Assembly: GCF_037120705.1 (NCBI RefSeq)
Contig: NZ_JAWLJU010000002.1
Coordinates: forward strand, 434,001-498,000
From: Pseudoalteromonas sp. UG3-2
GTDB lineage: Bacteria; Pseudomonadota; Gammaproteobacteria; Enterobacterales; Alteromonadaceae
Reading direction: 5' to 3'
Length of the DNA: 64,000 bases
The notes below the pieces were generated by a model that made no database searches, was not told where the DNA came from, and saw only the letters and a program-made list of their open reading frames with translations. Below, one piece after another: positions 45,428 to 52,026 of the stretch. The first letter of the stretch is position 1. The number at the start of each line of letters is the position of its first letter. A program made the translations under genes and the position numbers.

Positions 45428-45862
45428 ATGTACCCAAAAGATAAATATGAATGGATAGTCATTCTCGCAGGACTAGGGTGTATATTCTTTGGTGTCGCAT
45501 TGTCACTGATTAAATCAGATTGGCAATGGCTAGAAAGGTCTGGTTCTCTTGTTGTCATTATAGCCCTTTGCTTTTTTTGGCGCGACAGAGTCGATAGAGA
45601 TGAAGCTTTCATTCAGAAGATGGCAGACTACGAGAAAGAGTGTAAAGAAACCCTAGAGCCGATAACTCCAAAAACTGACTTCTCAAAAACAAAGTTGGTC
45701 CTGTATTTAAACGTCGACGAAGATAAAGCCAAAGGGCGCATAGAAATACAACGCACAAGGTATACAAACATCGAGGTAGGACTTGCTGTATTGGGCACTT
45801 TTATTTGGGGTTATGGTAGCCCATTAGCATGTGCAATCTGGGGTTTTAGCAGTTGCGCCTAA
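45428..45862 (+). CDS. cassette-encoded small membrane protein
   Basis: The 144-residue protein has two N-terminal membrane helices (about 9-26, IVILAGLGCIFFGVALSL, and 39-51, SLVVIIALCFFW), a charged cytoplasmic middle (residues 55-115) and a hydrophobic C-terminal segment (VGLAVLGTFIWGYGSPLA). I recognise no family; proteins of this size and shape are common in integron cassettes. Start ATG follows AAGGAG. It is a single-gene cassette between two attC sites. Confidence 0.7.
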   Translation: MYPKDKYEWIVILAGLGCIFFGVALSLIKSDWQWLERSGSLVVIIALCFFWRDRVDRDEAFIQKMADYEKECKETLEPITPKTDFSKTKLVLYLNVDEDKAKGRIEIQRTRYTNIEVGLAVLGTFIWGYGSPLACAIWGFSSCA

Positions 45863-45947
45863 CAAGTCAATCAACTTCGCGCCTACGGCGCCGGGCAGCT
45901 AAAAGCGAGGCTTCGCCACAACGCTGCCGGTTATTGAGGCGTTATAC
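45857..45947 (+). other. attC recombination site (91 bp)
   Basis: It starts GCCTAAC (exact RYYYAAC) within the stop region of the preceding gene and ends GGCGTTATAC. Paired arms include GGCAGC/GCTGCC and TCAAT/ATTGA, with hairpins CGCGCCTACGGCGC and GCGAGGCTTCGC. The right core is slightly off consensus. Confidence 0.82.
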
Positions 45948-45983
45948 AAAATTTAAAGTATGCATTAGAGGTTAGATTTATTT

Positions 45984-47363
45984 ATGAGCATCAGAGAGCA
46001 TCTAACAGCATTAGTTATTGAATTGAAATATATTCATTCCGAAGCATTTTCTTGGGGTAAAGAACATGGCTTTCCTTGTTTTGTTACAGATGATACGCAT
46101 GGATACCAAATAAGCTTCACACCTAAGGCAAATGATTATCTTAGAAAGCTTGCAATAGTTATATTTGAGAACCGTGATAAGCATTTACCAAAGATCGAAC
46201 TTGGAAGTTATATTAAAGTAACACAGCAGGTTGTTGCAAATATGTTTGCAGTGGGTGATTTTGATGAAAAGTATATGGCTGGTGATAAGTCAGCAATTAA
46301 AGCTCTTAAGCAACAAATTGAGCAAGTTATTTCTGAAAATGTCAAATCGTTTACACATTATTTCCCCGCTTGGACTTTAGGTGTCGAGTCCGAAACCCCA
46401 TTTCAACTGGGACCAGTTCTGTTTATCAGTCGAGAACACTGGATCGATAAAGTCGATTTTCCTCAATCGGGTAAAGATAGCTATTTGGGCGAAATTGAAG
46501 CTAATAACAACTGGAAAAAATTGCTCAAAGATGCATTAAGTAGCACAAGCCATCAAAACGAAATTCTAGGCTTGGCTTCTGATGTTTACCGTGCTGTAAA
46601 AGATTGTCCCGCACTGGTAAAAGTTACTGTTAATGGTTTTGAACGAGACTATTCTCGCAAGCTTGCTCGAATAGTTGCAAAAACTGCTCTTGATTCATTG
46701 TCATTACTTTTAGGTGGGCGCTCTTCGTTTTTGCGACAAGCTATACATGAAGAGAGGTTGGGTCCTACTCGCACTCATCGTCTAATTGAAACAAATGGAA
46801 ATCTTTGGCTTCCGGGATCAGGGCTAAGTGATAGGGTGAATATGATTTCTAAACCTAAGCTTGAGGAAGCCATGACGACTATTGAATCATGGGTTCCTTC
46901 TATCGCTTTCGTTTTAGATGGATTACTAAATCCAGAGCGGCACTCTTACCCTAAGCTAGTTATGCGTTGGGCTACAGGTTTAGATTGGTATGCCGAAGCA
47001 TGCCGAGAGTCAAGTGATTCAGTAGCTGTTGCAAAATTAGGTGCGAGTCTAGACGTCCTTTCCAATGGTGGTAAGTATGTTGGTATTTCAGGCATGGTTT
47101 CAAGTCTCCTTGGCGTTAACGGTAGTGATATCGTCGTTAAAGGAGATAAACCTAAAACTCTAGACCAGTTAATTAAGCAAATATATGATGACGGTCGCTC
47201 AAAGGTATTACATGGAACTTATTACGACAGATTAGAGTCCCTAGAATCAGAAAGAAAATTAGCCGAAGAGATAGTTCGAATGGTACTGATATCGGCTGCT
47301 TTGTGTTTGTCTAAATATAAAGGCGATGACGATGATAAAGCATTTAGAGATATGCAACCATAA
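45984..47363 (+). CDS. cassette-encoded 459-residue protein with HEPN-like C terminus
   Basis: The protein has no signal peptide or membrane helix. The last 130 residues are helical and contain GRSKVLHGTYYDR, with Arg405 and His410 spaced R-x4-H as in catalytic HEPN ribonucleases, and a following helix EEIVRMVLISAALCLSKY. The order, a long N-terminal part then a C-terminal HEPN with HG after the motif, recalls ApeA-type anti-phage proteins, but I cannot assign that family from sequence alone. It is the sole gene of a cassette in an array that begins with CBASS, which supports a defence role by context only. Start ATG 45984 has a weak ribosome site. Confidence 0.65.
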   Translation: MSIREHLTALVIELKYIHSEAFSWGKEHGFPCFVTDDTHGYQISFTPKANDYLRKLAIVIFENRDKHLPKIELGSYIKVTQQVVANMFAVGDFDEKYMAGDKSAIKALKQQIEQVISENVKSFTHYFPAWTLGVESETPFQLGPVLFISREHWIDKVDFPQSGKDSYLGEIEANNNWKKLLKDALSSTSHQNEILGLASDVYRAVKDCPALVKVTVNGFERDYSRKLARIVAKTALDSLSLLLGGRSSFLRQAIHEERLGPTRTHRLIETNGNLWLPGSGLSDRVNMISKPKLEEAMTTIESWVPSIAFVLDGLLNPERHSYPKLVMRWATGLDWYAEACRESSDSVAVAKLGASLDVLSNGGKYVGISGMVSSLLGVNGSDIVVKGDKPKTLDQLIKQIYDDGRSKVLHGTYYDRLESLESERKLAEEIVRMVLISAALCLSKYKGDDDDKAFRDMQP

Positions 47364-47379
47364 GTGACGCTGCGTCCAT

Positions 47380-47479
47380 TTTGTACAAGAAAGCATTTAA
47401 GAGTGATTCGCAACGCTTGGCGGTTTCGCTTCGCTCAAGTATAGCCAAGCGCCGCTCACACCTTAATGCGGCGTTACAT
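47380..47479 (+). other. attC recombination site, VCR-like (100 bp), degenerate left core
   Basis: The right end is GCGTTACAT. Long paired arms include GCATTTAAG/CTTAATGC, GAGTGA/TCACAC and CGCTTGGC/GCCAAGCG. The left core TTTGTAC has lost the consensus CTAAC. The segment GAGTGATTCGCAACGC also occurs in the attC at 50768, so both belong to one family. Confidence 0.75.
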
Positions 47480-47497
47480 GCCTTAAGGAGGCGGAGC

Positions 47498-48268
47498 ATG
47501 GATAGGTACAATGAAAAGTCTAGAGAAGAGGATGCAAAGTACCTTATATCTTACATAAACGATGTACTAATTCCTGCATCAGATGAGTTTTTTAGCCAGT
47601 TAAGCGATAACAAAGTCAAGCTTCACCATGTTTATTCATTTAATGCTATTTTGGCTCATGCCATTGATTATATGTTATTTATCGCTAAGAAAATGACAAA
47701 CGCTACAAGAAGCACGTTCATTAAAGAATTTGACGATAGATATGCTGTTGATGGCTGCCAGCACATCAATAATAAATTCACTTTGTTGGATGCGGTGAAT
47801 AATTCATTTAAACATGTTGAACTTGATAAAGGCCGCTACAAAAATCTTATAGCAAAATATGGCGAACTATCTTTCCATAGCCTTAAGTCTGAGAACGGAA
47901 AAATATTTTTCGATATGCCGGACTATAAATTTGATTATTCAAGAGTTGTTTTAAGGCCAATTGCTGCAATTTTTAACTGCGGCCTTAAAACTACAAATGA
48001 TATCGATGACTTTATAAATGGACGGATATGTGGGAGCACAGGCTACGGTCATTTTGAGTATGACTATGAGCCGCATGATGCAATTGGCCGCATGATAGAT
48101 GCTTGTAATCCAGAATGTATGGATTGTGGAGAAGGCGCCGATGATTGCGATTGCCCTAATTTTATATATGACGGTAATCAAGGTGAGTTCTCAGGAAATG
48201 TTGACCCAAAATTTGATTTTGACGATGCTATGTCAGACATTAGCGGTACACGAGAGTGGAGTAAGTAA
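47498..48268 (+). CDS. cassette-encoded protein with cysteine-rich C terminus, unknown function
   Basis: ATG 47498 is chosen because AAGGAGG lies 6 bases upstream; the frame is open further left only through the attC. The 256-residue product is mostly helical and hydrophilic, with a late cluster CNPECMDCGEGADDCDCPN (six cysteines within 19 residues) that could bind zinc or another metal. I recognise no family. The cassette's own attC was split by the IS element that begins 15 bases after the stop codon. Confidence 0.65.
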   Translation: MDRYNEKSREEDAKYLISYINDVLIPASDEFFSQLSDNKVKLHHVYSFNAILAHAIDYMLFIAKKMTNATRSTFIKEFDDRYAVDGCQHINNKFTLLDAVNNSFKHVELDKGRYKNLIAKYGELSFHSLKSENGKIFFDMPDYKFDYSRVVLRPIAAIFNCGLKTTNDIDDFINGRICGSTGYGHFEYDYEPHDAIGRMIDACNPECMDCGEGADDCDCPNFIYDGNQGEFSGNVDPKFDFDDAMSDISGTREWSK

Positions 48269-48274
48269 ATCGGC

Positions 48275-48282
48275 ATGTAACA
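48275..48282 (+). other. left end of the attC interrupted by the IS element
   Basis: ATGTAAC fits the left attC core RYYYAAC at six of seven bases. Joined to the sequence right of the IS (from about 49870) it reads as an intact site of about 110 bp. Confidence 0.6.
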
Positions 48283-48298
48283 CATATGAACCTTCTCC

Positions 48299-48761
48299 GG
48301 TCAAGTAAGCATAACGATTCTTATTAGCTGCTTTGAAGTAGCTAATTTGTATTGGCAACGCTTAAACCTGTTCAACTTCGTTATGTCAGTTAGCCGTTAA
48401 AATCGTTTACGGCAAACACATATTGAGGGTCACTTATTGCGATCTCATCGCTGCCTAAATCAGTCGATACAACTTATCGTTTAGGGCCACTAGACATTCA
48501 TCGGTTAACCTTAATCTTGCTCTACTCAAGGGGATGGCTCTTTCGTCCAGTTAGTTAAAGGCTCAGCTAAGGTGTAAACGATTCAATTCATTGCTTAAAT
48601 AAATGCGCACCAATGGGGTGTCTAATCAAGGCGAAATAGCTTATTACTTCGACAACACTTACCTGTAGAACACAGCTTTTGCTGACAAAAACACAAATAA
48701 TACGCGGTTGTTCATGCCTATCAAGTTAGATGTATAGCTCACCCCATTGTGCGACTTAGCT
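48299..48761 (-). ncRNA. candidate IS1111 guide RNA (bridge/seek RNA) region
   Basis: The roughly 460 bases between the transposase stop and the left subterminal repeat hold no gene. In IS1111-group elements the RNA that guides target choice is encoded at this transposase-distal end. I cannot mark its exact ends or target-binding loops by eye. Confidence 0.4.
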
Positions 48762-49798
48762 TTATAAAAATCGTTCATCGTCGAGTACCGTTTTGTTCTT
48801 CAACATAAAATAAACACAACGACCGAGCTTATGAGCGAGCACTGAAAGTGCTTTGGCTTTGCTCATGCGCTTTTGTAATTTGTTTAAGTAGCACCGAGCT
48901 TTGTCGTTTCCATGTAAATAAAGCACAGCGGCTTCACTGAATGCCCACTTTAAGTGACCATTTCCAATTTTATTACCGCTGGTGCCATAGGTTTTGCCAG
49001 CAGATTCTGCTTTGCACTTAACGAGTCGACAATAAGATGCGAACTTTTGTACAGACTCGAAGCGATTAATATCACCAATTTCATAAAAATAGTCATTGCT
49101 AGAATAAGGCCAATACCTGGTATGGTGCGCAGTTGCGCGTAATAGTTTGGTTGATGCTTTTTAGCTTTACTCTCTAAATAATATTCAAGCTTTTTAAGTA
49201 CTTCTGCATAAGCATCGAGAATGGCTAAGTCAAAGTTAACATTGCTTTGAACGGCTTGGTCGTCAAATCGCGTTTGGAATTCTTGTCGAACACATTTGTT
49301 TTTCATGTGTAATTCGAGCGGAGGGTAGTTGTATTGACTATTAGTGTTAACAATATGCGCCTTTAATTGTGCGCCATGTTGAACCAGTCGCGTGCGCCTA
49401 CGAAGTAAATCGCGTGTTGAACGCATATTAGCAGGGTAATTGTAAGCCAGCGGAAAGTTACCACCGCGCAATAGACTAGCGATTTTATAAGAATCAATCT
49501 TGTCGTTTTTGGCTTTACCACCGTGAATGGCTTTCATATAAAGCGCATGACCAAGCACAAAATTTAAATTATGTTCAGCACATAAATCACTCACCCAGTA
49601 CCAACAATGCATGCATTCAACACCGATAACGATATCTTCGAGATAGGGCGAAATCAGTTTAAGTAATTCATGTTTATCAGCTTTTATTTTCTGGTGAACA
49701 ACTTTATTGCTACGTTCATCAAGAATGCAAACGTATAAAATGCGTGCATGAAGGTCAATTCCACAATAATATTTATGAAAAGTAGTATAGAATTTCAT
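48762..49798 (-). pseudogene. IS110/IS1111-family transposase, frameshifted
   Basis: The first frame runs from ATG 49798 for about 237 conserved residues (YCGIDLHARILYVCILDE with the first Asp, then VIGVECMHCWYW, GGKAKNDKIDSYKIA for the RuvC-like DEDD domain, and RTIPGIGLILAMTIF starting the C-terminal Transposase_20 domain). At a T5 run (49085-49089 on the plus strand) one T is missing. Past it the other frame continues FYEIGDINRFESVQKFASYC, then KIGNGHLKWAFSEAA to a stop at 48762. Restored, the protein would have 345 residues, normal for the family. The element is therefore probably unable to move unless frameshifting or slippage at the T run restores it. Confidence 0.88.
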
Positions 49799-49866
49799 TG
49801 AGCTTTCTCCTTTGGGTTTCGTCGCCTTGAAGTTTAGCTGTTCGCTAAACTTCGGGGAGAAGGTTC

Positions 49867-49969
49867 AATAAGTATCAAGTTACTTAAAAGGACGCAAAAC
49901 GCTTGGCTTGTGCTCCTTCGTCGCTAATTTTAGCCAAGCATTTATGCGCCCATTAGTAAGGCGTTAGGC
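49867..49969 (+). other. right part of the IS-interrupted attC
   Basis: It runs from the IS end to GCGTTAGGC, with GTTAGGC as an exact right core. Paired arms TTACT/AGTAA and GCTTGGC/GCCAAGC remain. Together with 48275-48282 it forms one VCR-like attC of about 110 bp. Confidence 0.8.
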
Positions 49970-49984
49970 TTCTAGGGGGACATA

Positions 49985-50767
49985 TTGGATAAAGAGGAAT
50001 ATTTTCCAGCTGCAGAGGACGGAAAAGACAAAATACATAGGATCATTAGAGCTGCCATCGGTATGTCACCTATAGCTAGTGGTGCAATACTTGAAGGGTT
50101 CAATTTGTTATGGAAGCCTCCAGCGGAGTCTCGAGCCGAAAAATGGATGACCGATGTTATTGAAGCCCTTAATCAACTAGCCGATAGACAAAATGATATT
50201 GAGTCATTGATTGTTGGGGAAGAGTTTCAAAGTCTCTTGATTTCTGCAAATCAATTGATATTAAAGCACCATCAACCTGAAAAAATTCAGTATTTCAAAA
50301 ATGCAGTAATTAATGGCATTACTAATCATTCTCTTATGTTCGACAAAAAAGTAACCTTCTTATCACTTATTGACGAACTGACAGTTTCACACATAAAAGT
50401 ATTGCGTCTATTAGCTGACGGTATTTTATGGGGTGTTGATAAAGAAACCACAGAGTCAAGATACCCATATTTTGTAGCAAAAAAATTGTTTGAATTGTCA
50501 CCGGACCTTTTTGAAGAGCATCTGTTTGTTGAGAAAATGGTTCAAGATTTGTCTCAACACAAGTTATTCCATGACATACAGTTAGTTCGAGCTCAAGGAG
50601 TGGACGTAGTTCGAATGGGAAGTATTACTAATACAGATGTTGGCATCACTGGGTTTGAAATTCCTTTTTCTGAGTTACCTGACAAAAAGTTTGTATATCA
50701 AACACGTTTAAATGGCTTTGGTATTGAATTTCTCAACTATATAACTGAAATAAACGTTGAAAAATAA
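49985..50767 (+). CDS. cassette-encoded 260-residue protein, unknown function
   Basis: The start is TTG 49985, supported by AGGGGGA 5 bases upstream; no ATG is near. The protein has one glycine/alanine-rich, possibly membrane-inserting segment (AAIGMSPIASGAILEGFNLL, about residues 22-41), then long amphipathic helices and a mixed C-terminal domain. The shape, short membrane-active segment followed by a helical domain, is seen in several toxins and phage-defence effectors, but I recognise no family. It is a single-gene cassette; the next attC begins at its stop codon. Confidence 0.65.
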   Translation: MDKEEYFPAAEDGKDKIHRIIRAAIGMSPIASGAILEGFNLLWKPPAESRAEKWMTDVIEALNQLADRQNDIESLIVGEEFQSLLISANQLILKHHQPEKIQYFKNAVINGITNHSLMFDKKVTFLSLIDELTVSHIKVLRLLADGILWGVDKETTESRYPYFVAKKLFELSPDLFEEHLFVEKMVQDLSQHKLFHDIQLVRAQGVDVVRMGSITNTDVGITGFEIPFSELPDKKFVYQTRLNGFGIEFLNYITEINVEK

Positions 50768-50893
50768 GCCTAACAAACTGTTCAAGAGTGATTCGCAACG
50801 CGTGGCATTTTCACTATGCGTTGCGTTTGGTGTTTAAGCTGGTATACGGCGGCTTTGGTATTGCGTTGCTCACACCTTAACAGGGCGTTAGAA
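50768..50893 (+). other. attC recombination site, VCR-like (126 bp)
   Basis: It starts GCCTAACAAAC (exact left core) and ends GGGCGTTAGAA. The opening CAAGAGTGATTCGCAACGCGTGG resembles the Vibrio-type repeats in layout (key segments CAAGAG, CAACGCGTGGC and CACACCTTAACAGGGCGTTAG). The length is that of VCR-class sites. Confidence 0.88.
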
Positions 50894-50911
50894 GTATCAG
50901 AAGGTATGTAA

Positions 50912-51166
50912 GTGTCGTACTACAACCCCACAATCCTCAAGACAGCCACTAAAGTATCTTTTCTTCATATTTCGTGGTTAGTTGCACTAATAGGGATTCC
51001 AATTGTGTTTTTCCGTGATGGACTCGACTTACTGGAGAAATCTCTGCTATTCACCGGGTTGCTATTATTCTTTTGGTTAGTCTATTTGTTATGCTGTATA
51101 GCCTTCCATCGATTAAGTCTTAGAGATGAGAAAACCGTTTCGCCTATTTATCAAAAAATGATTTAG
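50912..51166 (+). CDS. cassette-encoded two-helix membrane protein, possibly frameshifted at its end
   Basis: The start is GTG 50912 (GAAGG upstream). The 84-residue protein has two membrane helices (about 17-34, HISWLVALIGIPIVFF, and 44-66, LLFTGLLLFFWLVYLLCCIA). I recognise no family. After residue 74 another frame offers a more protein-like ending (FAYLSKNDLEKGKEVGTHLE) up to a stop at 51205-51207, just before the next attC half-site, so a one-base change near 51127-51135 may have altered the C terminus. Confidence 0.55.
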   Translation: MSYYNPTILKTATKVSFLHISWLVALIGIPIVFFRDGLDLLEKSLLFTGLLLFFWLVYLLCCIAFHRLSLRDEKTVSPIYQKMI

Positions 51167-51216
51167 AAAAAGGGAAAGAAGTCGGAACTCATTTAGAAGG
51201 CTGGTAAGTATGACAC

Positions 51217-51235
51217 TTCTAACAAACGACCCATG
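51217..51235 (+). other. attC half-site at the right end of the array
   Basis: TTCTAACAAAC matches the left attC core, but no GTTRRRY core follows; after CGACCCA the sequence becomes the 81 bp repeat. The site has been broken, and the array ends here. Confidence 0.6.
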
Positions 51236-51314
51236 AAGCTACATCCCATCGGCGTCCTGCCTCAACCTCGATTAACTGCGAAGCGTTGCTTCGGTTTAAT
51301 CTCGCCCAACTGAG
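51234..51314. repeat. 81 bp repeat in the tRNA-Val cluster, copy 1
   Basis: It runs from TGAAGCTACATCCC to CGCCCAACTGAG and differs from copy 2 (51698-51778) at one base. It contains the hairpin CGAAGC/GCTTCG. The last bases equal the D-arm part of the tRNA-Val genes. Confidence 0.92.
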
Positions 51315-51354
51315 GTAAGGTTTTTAGTGATGTTATTTTAGGGAATAAGAGAAT

Positions 51355-51441
51355 TGGTACGACCGAGTGGATTCGAACCACCGACCCTTGGAGCGGGTGT
51401 ATAAAGAGTATGTAGTGCTTTAATCAACTGAGCTACGGTAT
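51355..51441 (-). pseudogene. decayed tRNA-Val copy 1
   Basis: The 3' half (T arm, acceptor, CCA) and D arm match the intact tRNA-Val genes, but the anticodon arm is replaced by an unrelated stretch, making it 87 instead of 77 bases. The 5' acceptor strand is also changed. It cannot be a working tRNA. Confidence 0.85.
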
Positions 51442-51471
51442 TTGAAATCAGGGCAAGTGTTTATTAAGGAT

Positions 51472-51558
51472 TGGTACGACCGAGTAGATACGAACTATAG
51501 ACCCTTGGCACGGGTGTATAAAGAGTAGGTAGTGCTTTAATCAACTGAGCTACATTAT
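51472..51558 (-). pseudogene. decayed tRNA-Val copy 2
   Basis: It is a further diverged relative of the decayed copy at 51355, with the same anticodon-arm replacement and extra changes in the T arm and acceptor. The two defective copies, with their flanks, look like a tandem duplication of about 117 bp. Confidence 0.85.
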
Positions 51559-51587
51559 TTGAAATCAGGGCAAGGGTTAATAAGGAT

Positions 51588-51664
51588 TGGTACGACCGAG
51601 TGGATTCGAACCACCGACCCCTACCATGTCAAGGTAGTGCTCTAACCAACTGAGCTACGGTCGT
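51588..51664 (-). tRNA. tRNA-Val (GAC)
   Basis: This 77-base cloverleaf with encoded CCA pairs ACGACCG with CGGTCGT in the acceptor stem, has the D arm GCTC...GAGC, the anticodon loop TTGACAT (anticodon GAC) and the T loop TTCGAAT. It is identical to the copy at 51817. Confidence 0.95.
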
Positions 51665-51697
51665 ACAATAGAGTTTTTTCGTGCTGCTAATTCATCC

Positions 51698-51778
51698 TGA
51701 AGCTACATCCCATCGGCGTCCTGCCTCAACCTCGATTAACTGCGAAGCGGTGCTTCGGTTTAATCTCGCCCAACTGAG
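51698..51778. repeat. 81 bp repeat in the tRNA-Val cluster, copy 2
   Basis: It is the same as copy 1 except one base (GCGGTGC for GCGTTGC). On its right it continues as GCTACGGTCGTAC, so on the minus strand it is a tRNA-Val 5' part (acceptor strand and D arm, about 51771-51788) fused to foreign sequence. Confidence 0.92.
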
Positions 51779-51816
51779 CTACGGTCGTACAATATACGAG
51801 ATGTATTAAAGAGAAT

Positions 51817-51893
51817 TGGTACGACCGAGTGGATTCGAACCACCGACCCCTACCATGTCAAGGTAGTGCTCTAACCAACTGAGCTACGGTCGT
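51817..51893 (-). tRNA. tRNA-Val (GAC)
   Basis: This second intact 77-base copy has anticodon GAC and encoded CCA, and is first in the leftward tRNA transcript. AT-rich sequence at 51894-51960 would hold the promoter. Confidence 0.95.
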
Positions 51894-52026
51894 ACAATCG
51901 TCACAAGCTTATTTATGAAATTAAACAATATAACTTCATCCCTTGCAACGCGTTGTAATATATAGTGAGTCCGTTATGGGATCAAGCAGCTTTAGCTAAT
52001 TTTTTGATTGTTTGCCTTTTTTTTGC

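Larger units (their letters stand above)
48283..49869 (-). mobile_element. IS110-family (IS1111 group) insertion sequence inside an attC site
   Basis: The element is about 1.59 kb. Subterminal inverted repeats GAACCTTCTCC (48288-48298) and GGAGAAGGTTC (49856-49866) match over 11 bases and lie a few bases in from each end, as in the IS1111 group. It encodes a DEDD-type transposase read leftward. About 70 bp precede the transposase, including hairpin GAAGTTTAGC/GCTAAACTTC (49829-49853), and about 480 bp follow it. There is no clear target duplication. It splits an attC near its left core, which agrees with the known attC-targeting IS1111 subgroup. Exact ends are good to a few bases. Confidence 0.85.

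Noticed and set aside
51234..51893. Repeated units considered as a CRISPR array
   Set aside because: The repeats are tRNA-Val genes and their decayed copies with irregular spacing; no cas genes.
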